Notes: generated by a model from the letters alone, not told the origin. DNA of 64,000 nt from Kiloniella laminariae (GCF_027214005.1 NZ_JAPWGY010000001.1:558001-622000), one strand, 5' to 3'; positions 9,403 to 19,352 are shown, counted from the stretch's first letter. Numbers and translations: made by a program.

Positions 9403-9924
9403 TCAGCCGGTTAAATTCCAGAGCGCACGGATCAGGGCAATCTGGGCCATGACGATATAGGCCATCAGCATAAAGAGCATAATGTAGCGGTGAATGTCTG
9501 ACTCGCCGCTGGATTTGAGTGAGCGCACATGCTGGGCCGAGGTCGAGAGATGTTCGGCAATATCCCGGATCTTGCGCTGTTCGTTGATCTGCCAGAACTG
9601 CAGGAATATTTCCGTGACGATAGCGAAGATGCTGAGGATAAACGAGCAGGCAGAAAGATAGTTGACGAATTTGAGATCGTGAACATTGGCCCGGGCCAGC
9701 AGGTATATGGCAACAAAGGCGAGGGTGAGATATGCCATGCTATGCCATTGTTTTTGCTTGGCAAAAAGAAGGTTGTCGCCTGCTTCTTTGTATAGCGTGA
9801 GAAATTCGGCGTGGCTCAGATCATCCAGTTCGCTCTCGATGTGTTCAAAGTCATCATCGTCGTCATCCCGCTCACGATCACGTCCTGGCGGCGCTTTTCC
9901 TCTGGGAGGGGGAGTGGCTGGCAT
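9403..9924 (-). CDS. hypothetical three-TM membrane protein with acidic N-terminus
   Basis: About 173 residues. A Pro/Arg-rich start is followed by a run of six Asp and the helix IESELDDLSHAEFLTLYKEA. Three hydrophobic helices follow: YLTLAFVAIYLLARA, FILSIFAIVTEIFLQF and YIMLFMLMAYIVMAQIALI. A charged amphipathic helix lies between the second and third. No family was recognised. The start is uncertain: 9924 has AGAGG nine bases upstream, while 9933, 9966 and a frame open to 10080 are alternatives. It stands alone, convergent with the thiolase. Confidence 0.75.
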   Translation of the reverse strand: MPATPPPRGKAPPGRDRERDDDDDDFEHIESELDDLSHAEFLTLYKEAGDNLLFAKQKQWHSMAYLTLAFVAIYLLARANVHDLKFVNYLSACSFILSIFAIVTEIFLQFWQINEQRKIRDIAEHLSTSAQHVRSLKSSGESDIHRYIMLFMLMAYIVMAQIALIRALWNLTG

Positions 9925-10233
9925 TGCTGACATCCTCTGCTCTTTCCGATCTTCTGATGAGAACATCCACCAGCGAGACCGGTACCAGGGACATTCCTCT
10001 TCGTTATCTGAACAGCGCTTAAGGAATGACTGGTTGGTAAAACCAAGATTTCTAAACGTTATGCTGAAGCCATTTTGCAACCTAACCTGTTAATAAAGAG
10101 TTTCTTTTTCAATATCCGACCTGCCATGAAAACCAGGCCATCGGTCGAAAATAATTTTGTCTTCAGGAAACTGGCCCGAAACTTGTAAGGAAAGTGAAGA
10201 CAGTTTGTGTTATGATTGCCCGGAGGTGAAGAG

Positions 10234-10512
10234 ATGCATGGTTTGGGAATGATGGTGACCGCTTCAGATCTTTCTATCAGGTTTTTACACCGGGCTATTC
10301 TGGCAAAAATATCCCGAACCCGTCCTCTCGTTCTGGGCGGGGTGCTGTTGGGACTGGCGGCCTGCAGTACCCAAAAAGCCGATCCTGAGGAAATAACCAT
10401 TATCTATGCGTCCGAACCTGCGGCCTATTGTTATCGTTCTCTGGCAAATGTGGATTGTTATGAACAGCCTGTGCCGGAAAAAGAACGCACACTTCTGACG
10501 GTTTCACCCTAA
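10234..10512 (+). CDS. small lipoprotein
   Basis: A 92-residue protein with an internal hydrophobic stretch ending in the lipobox LAAC, so Cys would be lipidated. The mature part contains the motif YCYRSLANVDCYEQPVP. That pattern recurs in small alphaproteobacterial lipoproteins of unknown role. The start at 10234 is fixed by GGAGGTG six bases upstream. The signal region is unusually long before the hydrophobic core, so a downstream start is possible, but none has a better ribosome site. Confidence 0.7.
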   Translation: MHGLGMMVTASDLSIRFLHRAILAKISRTRPLVLGGVLLGLAACSTQKADPEEITIIYASEPAAYCYRSLANVDCYEQPVPEKERTLLTVSP

Positions 10513-10835
10513 GGGGTTCTCTCTGGTTGTCGCGATTTTTATGTCCGGGGCGGGGGAGGTATTTGTTTCTCCTGCCAGCCTGTTATTCTCTCCACCTCAA
10601 TGTCTCTATCCAGTGAGGTGTTTTGCGGGCTTTTTTGCCGATGGATCGCCGCTTTGGTCGTTCAGGCTCCACATCGGAAGGACCAATAAATATGTCCTGG
10701 TTATATGTCAGGCTGTGTCTTTATTTGACGCTGATCATTTAATTATTCGTCTGATTTTAGAAAGAGCGCGAGAAAAACATATCAGCGCCTGATCCCTTCA
10801 GAACATTGACGCCAAACAACCTTTGCATAATGTTC
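10513..10835. other. 323-bp intergenic region
   Basis: It lies between the lipoprotein gene and the 3' end of the LysR gene. No strong hairpin, repeat or coding frame with a ribosome-binding site was seen. Confidence 0.4.
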
Positions 10836-11720
10836 TTAAAACTCGGCATGCTCTGCCAAAAAATCCAAAAACACCCGGATATGTCTAACGACATTGTGCT
10901 CGGAATAGTAAACCGCAGATATCGGGATTGCATGTGGCACAATCTGATTTTCAAGAATGGGCACGAGCTCTCCTCGTGCAACTTCCGTTCGTACAGTGAA
11001 GTCTGAAAGGCACAGAATTCCATTGCCATGCAGAGCCAGCTGTTTGAGTGTTTCACTGTTATTGGCAGTCAAATGGGGGGTGATTTTCAGCCAGTCCCCA
11101 TTTTCTGTCTTGATCGGCCAGTTATTGAGGGATGGTGCTTGTGAGAACCCGAGGCACTTATGGTCTTTCAGGCTTGTTACATCCAAAGGTTTTCCATGCT
11201 TGTGAATGTAATCTGGCGAGGCAAAAAAGGCCCGCCGAACGGAACCTATTTTTCTTGCCTTCATCCCGGAATCTTTCAGCTCGCCAATCCGAATAGAAAT
11301 ATCGACTTTCTTTTCAATCAGATCAGTAATGTTTTCATTCCCCTCAAGTGAAAGGCGGATCCCCGGGTAAAGATCTGTAAATTTTGACAAAATTGGCGCG
11401 AGCATATGCAGTGTAAAAGATGTCGCGGCATCAATAGTCAAATGCCCTTCAAGTTCGGCATTGTTATCGGCAAAGTGTGAGCGAATTTCGTGCAGGTTAT
11501 CCAGTGTTTTTATCGCACGATTCCGCAACCATACCCCTTCACCCGTCAGGGTAATCTTGCGGGTTGTGCGGTTAAACAGTGTCGTTTTCAGCTGTAGCTC
11601 AAGGTTTTTGATGCTTCTGCTAACAACGGATGGCGCAATGTCCAGGTGCCGCGCTGCCTGGACAAAACTCCCTGCTTCTGTTGTGGCGATAAATATCTTT
11701 AGGTCATCAAGTTTGAGCAT
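10836..11720 (-). CDS. LysR-family transcriptional regulator
   Basis: A 294-residue LTTR. The N-terminal winged helix-turn-helix (residues 1-60) reads FIATTEAGSFVQAARHL followed by PSVVSRSIKNLE, and the linker and substrate-binding domain occupy 90-290. The composition (RTTRKITLTGEG, then GHLTIDAATSF) is like the CrgA/DmlR subgroup. It is transcribed away from the AhpD-like gene at 11853, the classical LysR layout, so it probably controls that gene and itself. The effector is unknown. Confidence 0.92.
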   Translation of the reverse strand: MLKLDDLKIFIATTEAGSFVQAARHLDIAPSVVSRSIKNLELQLKTTLFNRTTRKITLTGEGVWLRNRAIKTLDNLHEIRSHFADNNAELEGHLTIDAATSFTLHMLAPILSKFTDLYPGIRLSLEGNENITDLIEKKVDISIRIGELKDSGMKARKIGSVRRAFFASPDYIHKHGKPLDVTSLKDHKCLGFSQAPSLNNWPIKTENGDWLKITPHLTANNSETLKQLALHGNGILCLSDFTVRTEVARGELVPILENQIVPHAIPISAVYYSEHNVVRHIRVFLDFLAEHAEF

Positions 11721-11852
11721 GGTGATGTCATCTTGCCATTAGTGCTGATTTAGCAATTATAAAAATACAAAATATGCATTTTTTACAACAATACTTGAGG
11801 GTAAAAAAACTTTCCATCCTTTAAATCATCCTTCAAAAACAAGAGATTTTAT
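11721..11852. promoter_or_regulatory. divergent promoter region of LysR and AhpD-like genes
   Basis: This 132-bp AT-rich spacer separates the two divergent starts and must contain both promoters and the presumed LysR site. Several partial T-N11-A arrangements exist in the 11745-11800 stretch, but no single perfect dyad stands out. Confidence 0.5.
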
Positions 11853-12281
11853 ATGACGCGTATTGATATTGCCAAAGTCCAGCCCGCCGCCTATGACGCC
11901 ATGTTCGGGCTGGAAAAGTATTTGGAAACCTCGGATCTTGAGCCCATTTTGATCGAGCTTGTCAAAATCCGGGCCTCTCAAATAAACGGCTGTGCCTATT
12001 GTATCCAAATGCATACAAAAGCAGCACTGGGGAAAGGAGAGGCTGTTGAACGTATTTTCGCCTTATCCGCCTGGAAAGAGTCCCCGATGTTTTCTGATCA
12101 GGAACGTGCTGTTCTGGCTCTGACAGAGGAAATGACCCATATATCCCGACAGGGAGTTACAGATCGTGTTTATGCTCAAGTACAAGAACATTTCAACGAA
12201 GAGCAGATTGGCCAGATCATAATGCTGGTCACAACAATCAATGCCTGGAACAGAATTGCATTGGCTATCCAGATCCAGTAG
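11853..12281 (+). CDS. carboxymuconolactone decarboxylase / AhpD-like protein
   Basis: A 142-residue all-helical protein of the CMD/AhpD family. The redox motif CAYCIQMH (CxxC followed by a conserved His four residues later) is that of alkylhydroperoxidase-like members, which use the two Cys in peroxide reduction. The rest matches the family: LVKIRASQINGCAYC in the first half and LVTTINAWNRIALA near the end. It is controlled in all likelihood by the divergent LysR protein. No peroxiredoxin partner is nearby, so the physiological reductant and substrate are open. Confidence 0.9.
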   Translation: MTRIDIAKVQPAAYDAMFGLEKYLETSDLEPILIELVKIRASQINGCAYCIQMHTKAALGKGEAVERIFALSAWKESPMFSDQERAVLALTEEMTHISRQGVTDRVYAQVQEHFNEEQIGQIIMLVTTINAWNRIALAIQIQ

Positions 12282-13151
12282 CCAGAAATGGCTTTGCGGA
12301 GGTAAATAAAGAGACAGTATGGGCATAACAGAACCAATGTCGATATTTCTCTGTCTATATCTCCGTTAGTAATATCCCTCCGGATTGTATCAGGCACATC
12401 TGTGGCTCAGGACGTTCTTCAAAAGGACAGCTTTCCAGGAAAGAACGTCCGGGAGTCTTGCGGGTGCCTTCCGGGGGGCATAACCTGACGGCAATGACTG
12501 TCGAGCAGGTTCGGGGAACAGATCTCTGGCGCATAGTTATAGGGCCTTGGTCTTTTTAGGTGCTTGAGGGAAAGGTCGGTCACCCGCTCGGCGAAGAAGT
12601 TCCTGTTGGTTCCGAGGCAAATGACAGCAGGATCGAACCACCTGCCTTCATCCATTTTTTATGCTGAAAATCAGCGTAAAGTGCTCGACAAGGCTCCAGG
12701 GCGTCTTTGTGGGTAAAGAGGGCATCAGGCTGACGACATCTGGTCAAGCCAGTCCGTCGTATCCGAATGGATCTGGCAATCGGATCTGGCAAAACTGACC
12801 TGGATCGCAGCGAGAAATAAAACTAAGGGGGTATGCAATCGGGTTTTAACCTCAGCATCCCTTGTCCTTCTTGGCAGTCAGGCTACTGACACGTTTACAC
12901 ACCTTCCTTTCCTACTCCACTTACCAATTGTCGATCTGCCAAAGTTGGCAGGAGCCTTCAGGGGCGCCTTGAATATGTGATGCTTGGCGGGAAAGGCGCT
13001 ATTTGTAAGGGATCATGGGGCTTGTGCTTTGATAGATATAATTAAATTCAATAACTATCTAATTTTATAGTTGCATTAGTTAATTAAGATTAATACTATC
13101 ATCTAACAAAATATATAGATGGGCGCGACAAGCGCTCTGCAGGGGGACACT
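12282..13151. other. 870-bp gene-free region
   Basis: No convincing gene is seen. Minus-strand frames at 12419-12792 lack ribosome sites and family features. The stretch holds a 41-bp inverted repeat at 12410-12450 and a 16-bp perfect palindrome (CTGCCAAAGTTGGCAG) at 12936-12951. The last 100 bases (13025-13120) are very AT-rich and probably carry the promoter of the following gene pair. It may be decayed sequence at the edge of an inserted element. Confidence 0.45.
12410..12450. repeat. inverted repeat in the gene-free region
   Basis: GGACGTTCTT at 12410-12419 is matched by its exact reverse complement AAGAACGTCC at 12441-12450, with a short inner GGAAAG-type pairing in the loop. No T-run follows, so it is not a standard terminator. 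Confidence 0.6.
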
Positions 13152-14021
13152 GTGAAGAGAACGCAACTGGATATGCGCCGGTTCGAGAAAGTGGTGGCAT
13201 TGCTTGATTCAGCGGTCGAGGGTGAGGCTTCGGCAGCTTTTGGTCGTGCCAGGCATTTGCTCGCCAGCGCAGGAGTCAGCTTTCAGGAGCTGATGGTGGG
13301 GACCTCCGTTGCGGAAGGTGGCAAGTTTGCATCTGCTCAGGAGCAGGCGCAAGAACACCAGCTTGAATCTTTACGGTGGTCCCTTGCCCGTCAAGAGTTG
13401 CAGATCGCAACCCTGCGTCAGGCCGTTGAGGAGAAATCGGCAGTTATCAAGAAAGAACAGGAAAAGCGTTTTTTACTGGAACGTGAACTCTCCGGTGTTC
13501 GTAAGGCGCTTGCTGTGCAGATGGAAGAGGCGTTGAACCGACGAGAAGAAGCAGAGAAACTCTTTCGTGATCTGTCGCGGTCGCGGTCAGAGGCTCTGGA
13601 ACTTCTCCGTGAGATGGAGCAGCTAAAGTCGGCAGGCAACGACAAAAAAAATCAGGATACTGGCACCTTGAAAAAGGATGTCCGTTTTGATGAACAGGTT
13701 ATGGTCCCGGCTCCCGGTGCTGTGCGAAATGGAACGGCGGGTGTAATGCCTTCTGCTTCCTCGGGTCCAAACCAGCCGGTCGGGAAAAAACTCTCTTCTT
13801 CGTCTTCGTCTTCTGGGGCTAAGGGGCAAGGGGCGCTTGATCTTGTCGGGGGGCGCGATAATGAAGGGGGGCAGCAGTATCGCTGGGCTCCTGTGGAACA
13901 GCGTCACTACACGGTAACGGCGACGGCCAGTCGCCCGGGCAATGACGATCCCGGTTTTGAAGAGCCTGGCTTCAGGATTACAACTCCTGTCGGGACGAAA
14001 ACGGCGCGGGTCGAGGCATAG
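13152..14021 (+). CDS. hypothetical coiled-coil protein with DUF2786-like N-terminus
   Basis: About 289 residues. The N-terminal segment FEKVVALLDSAVEGEASAAF plus GRARHLLASAGVSFQELM resembles the short helical repeat seen in DUF2786-like phage and plasmid proteins. Residues about 60-175 form a long heptad coiled coil (Glu/Leu/Lys-rich), and the C-terminal 110 residues are Ser/Gly/Pro-rich and likely disordered. A GTG start at 13152 is chosen because GGGGGA lies five bases upstream. The frame is open from an ATG at 13119. The HTH protein follows four bases after its stop, so the two are one transcript. Function is unknown. Confidence 0.7.
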   Translation: MKRTQLDMRRFEKVVALLDSAVEGEASAAFGRARHLLASAGVSFQELMVGTSVAEGGKFASAQEQAQEHQLESLRWSLARQELQIATLRQAVEEKSAVIKKEQEKRFLLERELSGVRKALAVQMEEALNRREEAEKLFRDLSRSRSEALELLREMEQLKSAGNDKKNQDTGTLKKDVRFDEQVMVPAPGAVRNGTAGVMPSASSGPNQPVGKKLSSSSSSSGAKGQGALDLVGGRDNEGGQQYRWAPVEQRHYTVTATASRPGNDDPGFEEPGFRITTPVGTKTARVEA

Positions 14022-14025
14022 GTTT

Positions 14026-14484
14026 ATGGCTGGACGTCGAAAAGCAGACGGGGGCAGGGCGGACACGGCCTCTGTCGAGCGTTTGAAACAATTACAGGAC
14101 AGTCTGCGTGAGTCTGTTGCCCAGATGGAGCAGTGGGGGACTTGGGCCCAGAACCTTCTGGAAAGCCGGGATGGTGAAATTGCTGCGTTACAGGCGCGGG
14201 TTGATGCGTTGGAGCAGCGTCTGTTGCGTGAAAGCAGTGATGAACCCCGTCTGACAAATGCCGAAAAACGTGAAGCTATTACGGCTTATCTGAAAGATCC
14301 GGAGCGCCGGAACTGGTCTGATCGCGAGATAGCCCGCCAGGTGGGGACATCCCCCCAAACGGTTGCCAACTGGCGTCAGCGGCTGTCGCTGACCAGCCGT
14401 AAAGGGCAGGATCGTACGGTGATACGTGGTGGCAAGGTCTTCAAGATGCGCACCGATAATATCGGACAGGGTAAAGGTGAGTAA
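14026..14484 (+). CDS. helix-turn-helix protein with coiled-coil N-terminus
   Basis: A 152-residue protein. Residues 15-75 are a coiled coil (SVERLKQLQDSLRESVAQME and onward). Residues 85-125 contain a clear helix-turn-helix: LTNAEKREAITAYL, then SDREIARQVGTSPQTVANWR. Such domains occur in plasmid and phage DNA-binding proteins. The tail is basic. It follows the coiled-coil gene by four bases, so the pair may form a complex through their coiled coils. The target DNA is unknown. Confidence 0.75.
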   Translation: MAGRRKADGGRADTASVERLKQLQDSLRESVAQMEQWGTWAQNLLESRDGEIAALQARVDALEQRLLRESSDEPRLTNAEKREAITAYLKDPERRNWSDREIARQVGTSPQTVANWRQRLSLTSRKGQDRTVIRGGKVFKMRTDNIGQGKGE

Positions 14485-14754
14485 CCTGAGCTGTTTTCTC
14501 GCCAGCCTGTATTCTCAAGAGTTTTTGCCTATTTTTTATCCCTGTTATCACAAGGGTAATGTTGCGGTTTTTTTTCAAAAATGCTGCGCGGTAAGATATT
14601 GGAATACATGAATAGTTCCTGTGTTCCTGATGAAGCCTTGGCCGTTGTTTTTTTGCAGATCCGGCCTTGAGCTTCTTGGTAAGAGCTCTGTCATCTATCA
14701 GGTTCAGAGGAAGCTTCTGGAGGCGTGATGCTCCACCTGTAATCCCCTGTGATT

Positions 14755-17103
14755 TTATTTCTGCTTTTTAGGCACGGCTTTGGGGTGTTTCTCTGGTGGT
14801 GTTTTTGTCTGTTTTACCTGGGGTGAGCGGTTTGCCCGGACAGAGCGGGGACGTTCGCCGATGATTTCGGGAACATCGTCCCGGGATGGCGGTTGTTCCC
14901 CCTCCTGTTCAAGCGGAAAGAGAATGGTGATGGTGGTGCCTTTGCCCAGGGCACTTTCAATTGTCATTTCTCCGCCCTGTGCCTCGACCAGGGATTTGAC
15001 GATATAAAGTCCCAACCCGTTGCCCTGCCGGGCACGCGGGGAGTTCGAGTTTGCCTGGGCAAAGGGTTCGGTGATAACGGGGATCATTTCCGAGGCAACC
15101 CCGATTCCCGTGTCCTGGACGGAAAGACGCATTTGCCCGTTACAAACCCTGGCAGAAAGGGCGATGCTGCCGCCACGGTTGGTGAATTTTACGGCGTTGG
15201 AAAGCAGGTTGAGGGTGATCTGGGTCAGGGAACGGGTGTCTGCCTGCAGCAGGGGAAGCGGTTCCTGCAGGTTGAGGGAAAGGGCGATGTCGCGTTCTTC
15301 GGCGCTTTTCTCTATTGTGGAAAGACACTTACTAAAAAGAACTTTGATATCAATGTCTTCCCGCAGCAGGGTCCGTTTTCCGGCTTCGACAGAAGCGATG
15401 TCGAGAATATCGTTTATCAAGGCAAGAAGGTGTGCGCCGCTTTCGTGGATATGCCTGGCGTAGTCGCCGTATTTATCCGAGCCCAGAGGACCGAAATAAC
15501 GCGTGTGGATCATTTCGCTAAACCCGAGGATGGCGTTTAGCGGGGTGCGGAATTCATGACTCATGGTCGCGAGAAATTCGGATTTGGCTTCGCTGGTTCT
15601 TTCGGCTTCAGCCAGGGCCTGTTGCAGTTTTTCCTCGATCTGTTTGCGGGCTGTGATGTCTGATGCCGCGCCGCGGTGACCGATATATTTCCCTTCTGAA
15701 TCGAAAAGTGGTTTCCCGTCAACCTCAGCGTGGTGAACGACCCCATCCTTTCCGAGATAACAGTATTCGAACCCCTTGATCTCACTTCCTTCAGCCAGAG
15801 CTTTGCGGTAGGGGCGCCATTGCTCATCCGACATCAGATCGCCAGCGAGCTCTTCTCGTGTGCGCCCTTTGACATCATTAAAATTCAAACCCCAGTTTCC
15901 TGCTTGTTTGCTGTCGATTTCCCAGATCAGACGTCCCTGACTGTCGATTTCCCAAAACCAGTCTGACGCACTTGAGGCATAGTCACGAAAGCGCTGTTCA
16001 CTTTGTTTAAGCTGCAGTTCTACCTTTTCTATCTCTTCGATCATGCTGTTGAAAGCGGCGATCAGTTCATCTGCTTCCCGTGACGCCAGAGAGGAGAAGG
16101 CGGGAACACGGGTGTCGTGATGTCCGGCCCTGATTTCCCCGGCAGCCTTGACGACAGACTGTACTGGCAGGGTCAGATAGCGGGCCAGCCACCAGCTGGT
16201 CATGGCCGCAGCGATGATCCCGAAGAGAGTGATAAATATGGCGGCGAGGTGCAGCTCGCCGGTCTCCTCCTGAAGCTCGCTCAGAGGCTGGGGAATCATG
16301 ACGCCCCAGCCAATGCGGGGTACAGTGGTGTAGGCGGCAATCATCTCGGCTTGTATAAAGGGGGAAAAGAAGGTGGTTATCCCGGTTTTACCCGCCAGCA
16401 TCAGGGCGACCGGCTTGATTTTTGAAAGGTCTTCCATGCTGTTGCGCCAGGCAGGATTGGGGTGGGCCAGGACCTGGCCGGTCTGATCAACAATGACCGC
16501 ATGCCCCTTCTTGCCAAAGGCGACACTTTTTCCAACTTCGGAGAGATACCCGGTGGAAAGGTTTGCAACGGTGTAATTCCCATTGTTTTCAGCCCGGATC
16601 ATAAAAAGACTGGGGGCACCGTTTTCGTCCGGTAAAACGCGACTGAAGATGATCTCGCCCACTTTTGATCCGGCCAACAGCAGCTCTGGCCCCAGACGGG
16701 TGAGTTGATCAGGGGTGATCTCTGGGCGGACCTCGCCCAGGGCGTTTTTCTCGACATGCTTCAACTGGGTGCCGTCCGGGGCGATAAGGCAGATGTGGTT
16801 GAAGTCGATCCCCTGGAGCAGCTCTGAAATCTGAGAGGAAGGCAGGTCGGTTAGCATGCTTTGCGCAAGGACCCTGAACAGATTTTCCGTATCGGCAACA
16901 TAGTCTTCCAGCCTGCTCGCAATGTTGGTTGCAAAAAGCAGATGCTTGTCCTCGACGATTGCCATTTCCCTGTTCTGTGCCGATTTCTGAGCCCAGGTGG
17001 CCAGAAAAAAAACCGGCAGGGTTGATATGATGGTGAACCCGATGAACAGGATGTGATGGAGTGCCAATCGCCTTGGTTGTACCTTTCCCGTAGAGATCGT
17101 CAA
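14755..17103 (-). CDS. membrane sensor histidine kinase (Cache-HAMP-PAS-HisKA-HATPase)
   Basis: A 782-residue sensor kinase. A TTG start with AGGAGGGG eight bases upstream opens the frame. TM1 lies at about 17-37, a periplasmic double-Cache-like region at 40-285, TM2 at 287-308, HAMP at 308-362 and PAS at 370-488. HisKA contains MSHEFRTPLNAILGF with His516, and the ATPase domain has the N box NLLSNAVKFT, G1 DTGIGV and G2 GNGLGLYIVK. A basic disordered tail of about 40 residues follows. No receiver domain is fused and no response regulator is adjacent. The Cache region suggests sensing of a small periplasmic molecule. Confidence 0.93.
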   Translation of the reverse strand: MTISTGKVQPRRLALHHILFIGFTIISTLPVFFLATWAQKSAQNREMAIVEDKHLLFATNIASRLEDYVADTENLFRVLAQSMLTDLPSSQISELLQGIDFNHICLIAPDGTQLKHVEKNALGEVRPEITPDQLTRLGPELLLAGSKVGEIIFSRVLPDENGAPSLFMIRAENNGNYTVANLSTGYLSEVGKSVAFGKKGHAVIVDQTGQVLAHPNPAWRNSMEDLSKIKPVALMLAGKTGITTFFSPFIQAEMIAAYTTVPRIGWGVMIPQPLSELQEETGELHLAAIFITLFGIIAAAMTSWWLARYLTLPVQSVVKAAGEIRAGHHDTRVPAFSSLASREADELIAAFNSMIEEIEKVELQLKQSEQRFRDYASSASDWFWEIDSQGRLIWEIDSKQAGNWGLNFNDVKGRTREELAGDLMSDEQWRPYRKALAEGSEIKGFEYCYLGKDGVVHHAEVDGKPLFDSEGKYIGHRGAASDITARKQIEEKLQQALAEAERTSEAKSEFLATMSHEFRTPLNAILGFSEMIHTRYFGPLGSDKYGDYARHIHESGAHLLALINDILDIASVEAGKRTLLREDIDIKVLFSKCLSTIEKSAEERDIALSLNLQEPLPLLQADTRSLTQITLNLLSNAVKFTNRGGSIALSARVCNGQMRLSVQDTGIGVASEMIPVITEPFAQANSNSPRARQGNGLGLYIVKSLVEAQGGEMTIESALGKGTTITILFPLEQEGEQPPSRDDVPEIIGERPRSVRANRSPQVKQTKTPPEKHPKAVPKKQK

Positions 17104-17571
17104 CTGGGGACGCCCCTCCTGATCCTGTCAGCCAAAGATGCCCGGGATAAGGCGCCAGAGAGCGGCCTGTTTCCAGAAATCCAGGCGGATGGTGAAGTCA
17201 ATAACGCCTGCACTATACCAAACCTGCCCAAGTATAGCTGAAAGTGCCCGTTACGGATAGCTGGATGATGGATTTTATCGATTTGGTTGAAGTGTAAACG
17301 TACCCGTTGATGCAGAAATTATTTTTCAAGCAAGAGTTTGTTAGGGGCGGTTTTAAGTAAAAACGGAGACTTGTGATTTTATGTTCTTAAGAGATAAAAT
17401 TAAACTCTTGGTTGTGATGTTCTGTTTTTATGAATTGTAAGTAAATATTTGTTTATTTTAAGAATTAGAATTTTTTATTTTGTATTCATATTGTGTTTAT
17501 TTAATTTCTGATTAATTTTTATTTTACATAATGTTCCTGCTCGCCAGATGGGCGAATGGGAGAAATGAAAC
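17104..17571. other. 468-bp AT-rich intergenic region
   Basis: It lies between the divergent histidine kinase and PAS/MCP operon. The 17380-17530 part is extremely AT-rich and is probably the promoter and upstream region of the PAS-MCP pair. No coding frame or clear operator is seen. Confidence 0.5.
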
Positions 17572-18093
17572 ATGCAATATCCAGGCAAGGAACTCTTCTT
17601 TGACCGCAATGATTTGATCGTCAGCAAGACAGATCTCAAAGGGCGTTTGACCTATACGAATGATATTTTTCTGCAAATAGCGAGTTACTCCGAGAGTGAG
17701 GTGATCGGTAAGCCTCATAACATCATCCGCAATCCCAATATGCCTCGGGCTATTTTCGAGCTTTTGTGGAAAAACCTGGCCGAGGGCGAGGAAATTTTCG
17801 CCTATGTGGTGAATTCCTCCAAAAATGGGGATCATTACTGGGTGATTGCTCATGTGACCCCCAGTACGGTCAATGGGGAAATCGTTGGTTATCACTCTAC
17901 CCGGCGAGTACCAAACCCGCAGACGATCAAGAAAATCATCGAACCGCTATATGACAAGCTCAAGAAAATTGAAGATGCCAACAGTAATCGCAAGGAAGGT
18001 ATCAAGCAGTCAATTGAAGCCCTCAACCAGATCCTGGCCGAGAAAAACCAGTCCTATAATGAATTCATTGCCACTCTGGCCCGGGAGGATTGA
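17572..18093 (+). CDS. Aer-type PAS sensor protein, stand-alone
   Basis: A 173-residue cytoplasmic protein with one PAS domain (about 10-115) very like the FAD-binding PAS of Aer. The features are [40 protein letters not shown] and the WVIAHVTPS strand. A coiled-coil tail (118-170) follows. The Aer signature N-x-I-R-N-P is intact, so redox or oxygen sensing via a flavin is plausible but not shown. The stop is two bases before the ATG of the MCP, so the two proteins are made together and probably form one receptor complex. Confidence 0.87.
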   Translation: MQYPGKELFFDRNDLIVSKTDLKGRLTYTNDIFLQIASYSESEVIGKPHNIIRNPNMPRAIFELLWKNLAEGEEIFAYVVNSSKNGDHYWVIAHVTPSTVNGEIVGYHSTRRVPNPQTIKKIIEPLYDKLKKIEDANSNRKEGIKQSIEALNQILAEKNQSYNEFIATLARED

Positions 18094-18095
18094 GT

Positions 18096-19217
18096 ATGTT
18101 TGCGCGGAAAAAAGAAACCGTTCAGAGTAAAGGTATCCGCCCGGAAGCCCTGGAGCAGATACTTCAGGTCTGCGAAGCGATCTGCCAGGGTAATTTTGAA
18201 GCCCGTATTCTGGATATTACCCCTGAAGACAACGTTGAACGCAAACTCTGCAACCGGATCAACGAAATGATCGACCGCACGGATGCCTATGTCCGGGAAT
18301 CAACAGCCTGCCTGGGCTTTATCTCGAAAAACCAGTATTTCCGTAGAATTGCGGTTCATGGCATGGTCGGGTCTTTTGGTGAAGCCGCCCAGCAGATCAA
18401 TACTGCAGCAGACGGTGTCGAGAACAAGATGAAAACCTTTGGCGAGATGGTTGATGCGATTGCCTCGATTTCAAGCCAGTTGAACAACAGTGCCCAGTCG
18501 ATGAACCGCACGGCATCCGAAGCGGCGGAACGTACCGTTACTGTCGCTGCAGGCGCTGAAGAAGCCGGAGTAAATACCCAGACTGTTGCGTCTGCCGCCG
18601 ATCAGCTCAATGCATCGATCAAGGAAATCAACCAGCAGGTTTCTCGTTCCTCTACGATGGCAACAAATGCCTTTACCGAAGCCGAACAGGCCAATCAGTT
18701 GGTGCGCGGCCTGTCAGAGGCCTCGGCAAAGATTGATCGCGTGGTCAGTCTGATTAATGATATTGCCGGGCAGACCAATCTGCTGGCACTTAATGCGACG
18801 ATTGAAGCGGCACGGGCGGGCGAGGCAGGCAAGGGCTTTGCCGTTGTTGCTTCCGAGGTCAAGGCGCTTGCGACCCAAACGGCCAAGGCCACTGAAGATA
18901 TCAAGATACAGGTTGCGGAAATTCAGGAAGTTTCTGGTAGTGCCGTAACAGCCATTGCCCATATTACCAAGTCGATTGGTGATATCAACCAGGGGGCTTC
19001 GGGGATTGCCGCTGCTATGGAAGAGCAGGGAGCCGCGACCCAGGAAATTGCCAGAAACGTCGGCGAGGCGGCTTCCGGTGTGAATGATATTACAGCAAAC
19101 ATCAGTGGCGTGACCCAGAACGTTGATCAGGTCCACACTGTTGCCGGAGAGGTCATGGGCATTGCCGAAGACCTGGCAGGACGTGCAGATCGTCTGTTGA
19201 AGGTATTGAACAGTTAG
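18096..19217 (+). CDS. soluble methyl-accepting chemotaxis protein
   Basis: A 373-residue MCP without transmembrane segments. The N-terminal 100 residues hold a helical region with conserved-looking [20 protein letters not shown], as in PAS-partner MCPs. The signalling hairpin [20 protein letters not shown] followed by [13 protein letters not shown] lies near residues 225-255. GGAGG eight bases before ATG 18096 fixes the start. It overlaps in function with the upstream PAS protein, together resembling an Aer receptor split into two genes. A terminator follows 39 bases after the stop. Confidence 0.93.
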   Translation: MFARKKETVQSKGIRPEALEQILQVCEAICQGNFEARILDITPEDNVERKLCNRINEMIDRTDAYVRESTACLGFISKNQYFRRIAVHGMVGSFGEAAQQINTAADGVENKMKTFGEMVDAIASISSQLNNSAQSMNRTASEAAERTVTVAAGAEEAGVNTQTVASAADQLNASIKEINQQVSRSSTMATNAFTEAEQANQLVRGLSEASAKIDRVVSLINDIAGQTNLLALNATIEAARAGEAGKGFAVVASEVKALATQTAKATEDIKIQVAEIQEVSGSAVTAIAHITKSIGDINQGASGIAAAMEEQGAATQEIARNVGEAASGVNDITANISGVTQNVDQVHTVAGEVMGIAEDLAGRADRLLKVLNS

Positions 19218-19256
19218 CCGGATCTGCTGTTGCAGACGGAAGACAAAAAACCTGTG

Positions 19257-19288
19257 AACGCGCCTCTCATCCGGGGGCGCGTTTTTTT
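19257..19288 (+). terminator. Rho-independent terminator of the PAS-MCP operon
   Basis: An eight-base GC-rich stem (AACGCGCC with GGCGCGTT) and an 11-base loop are followed by a run of seven T. Confidence 0.85.
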
Positions 19289-19352
19289 ATGGGCCGAGGG
19301 AAGAGTTACCTCCTTGTTTTTTCGGTATTTGTCCTTGTGATATTCTGCCCGT

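Noticed and set aside
10541-10792. An 83-codon frame between the lipoprotein and LysR genes
   Set aside because: No ribosome site and no family.
12419-12792. Two small minus-strand frames in the gene-free region
   Set aside because: No ribosome site, odd composition and no relatives recognised; could be decayed sequence.
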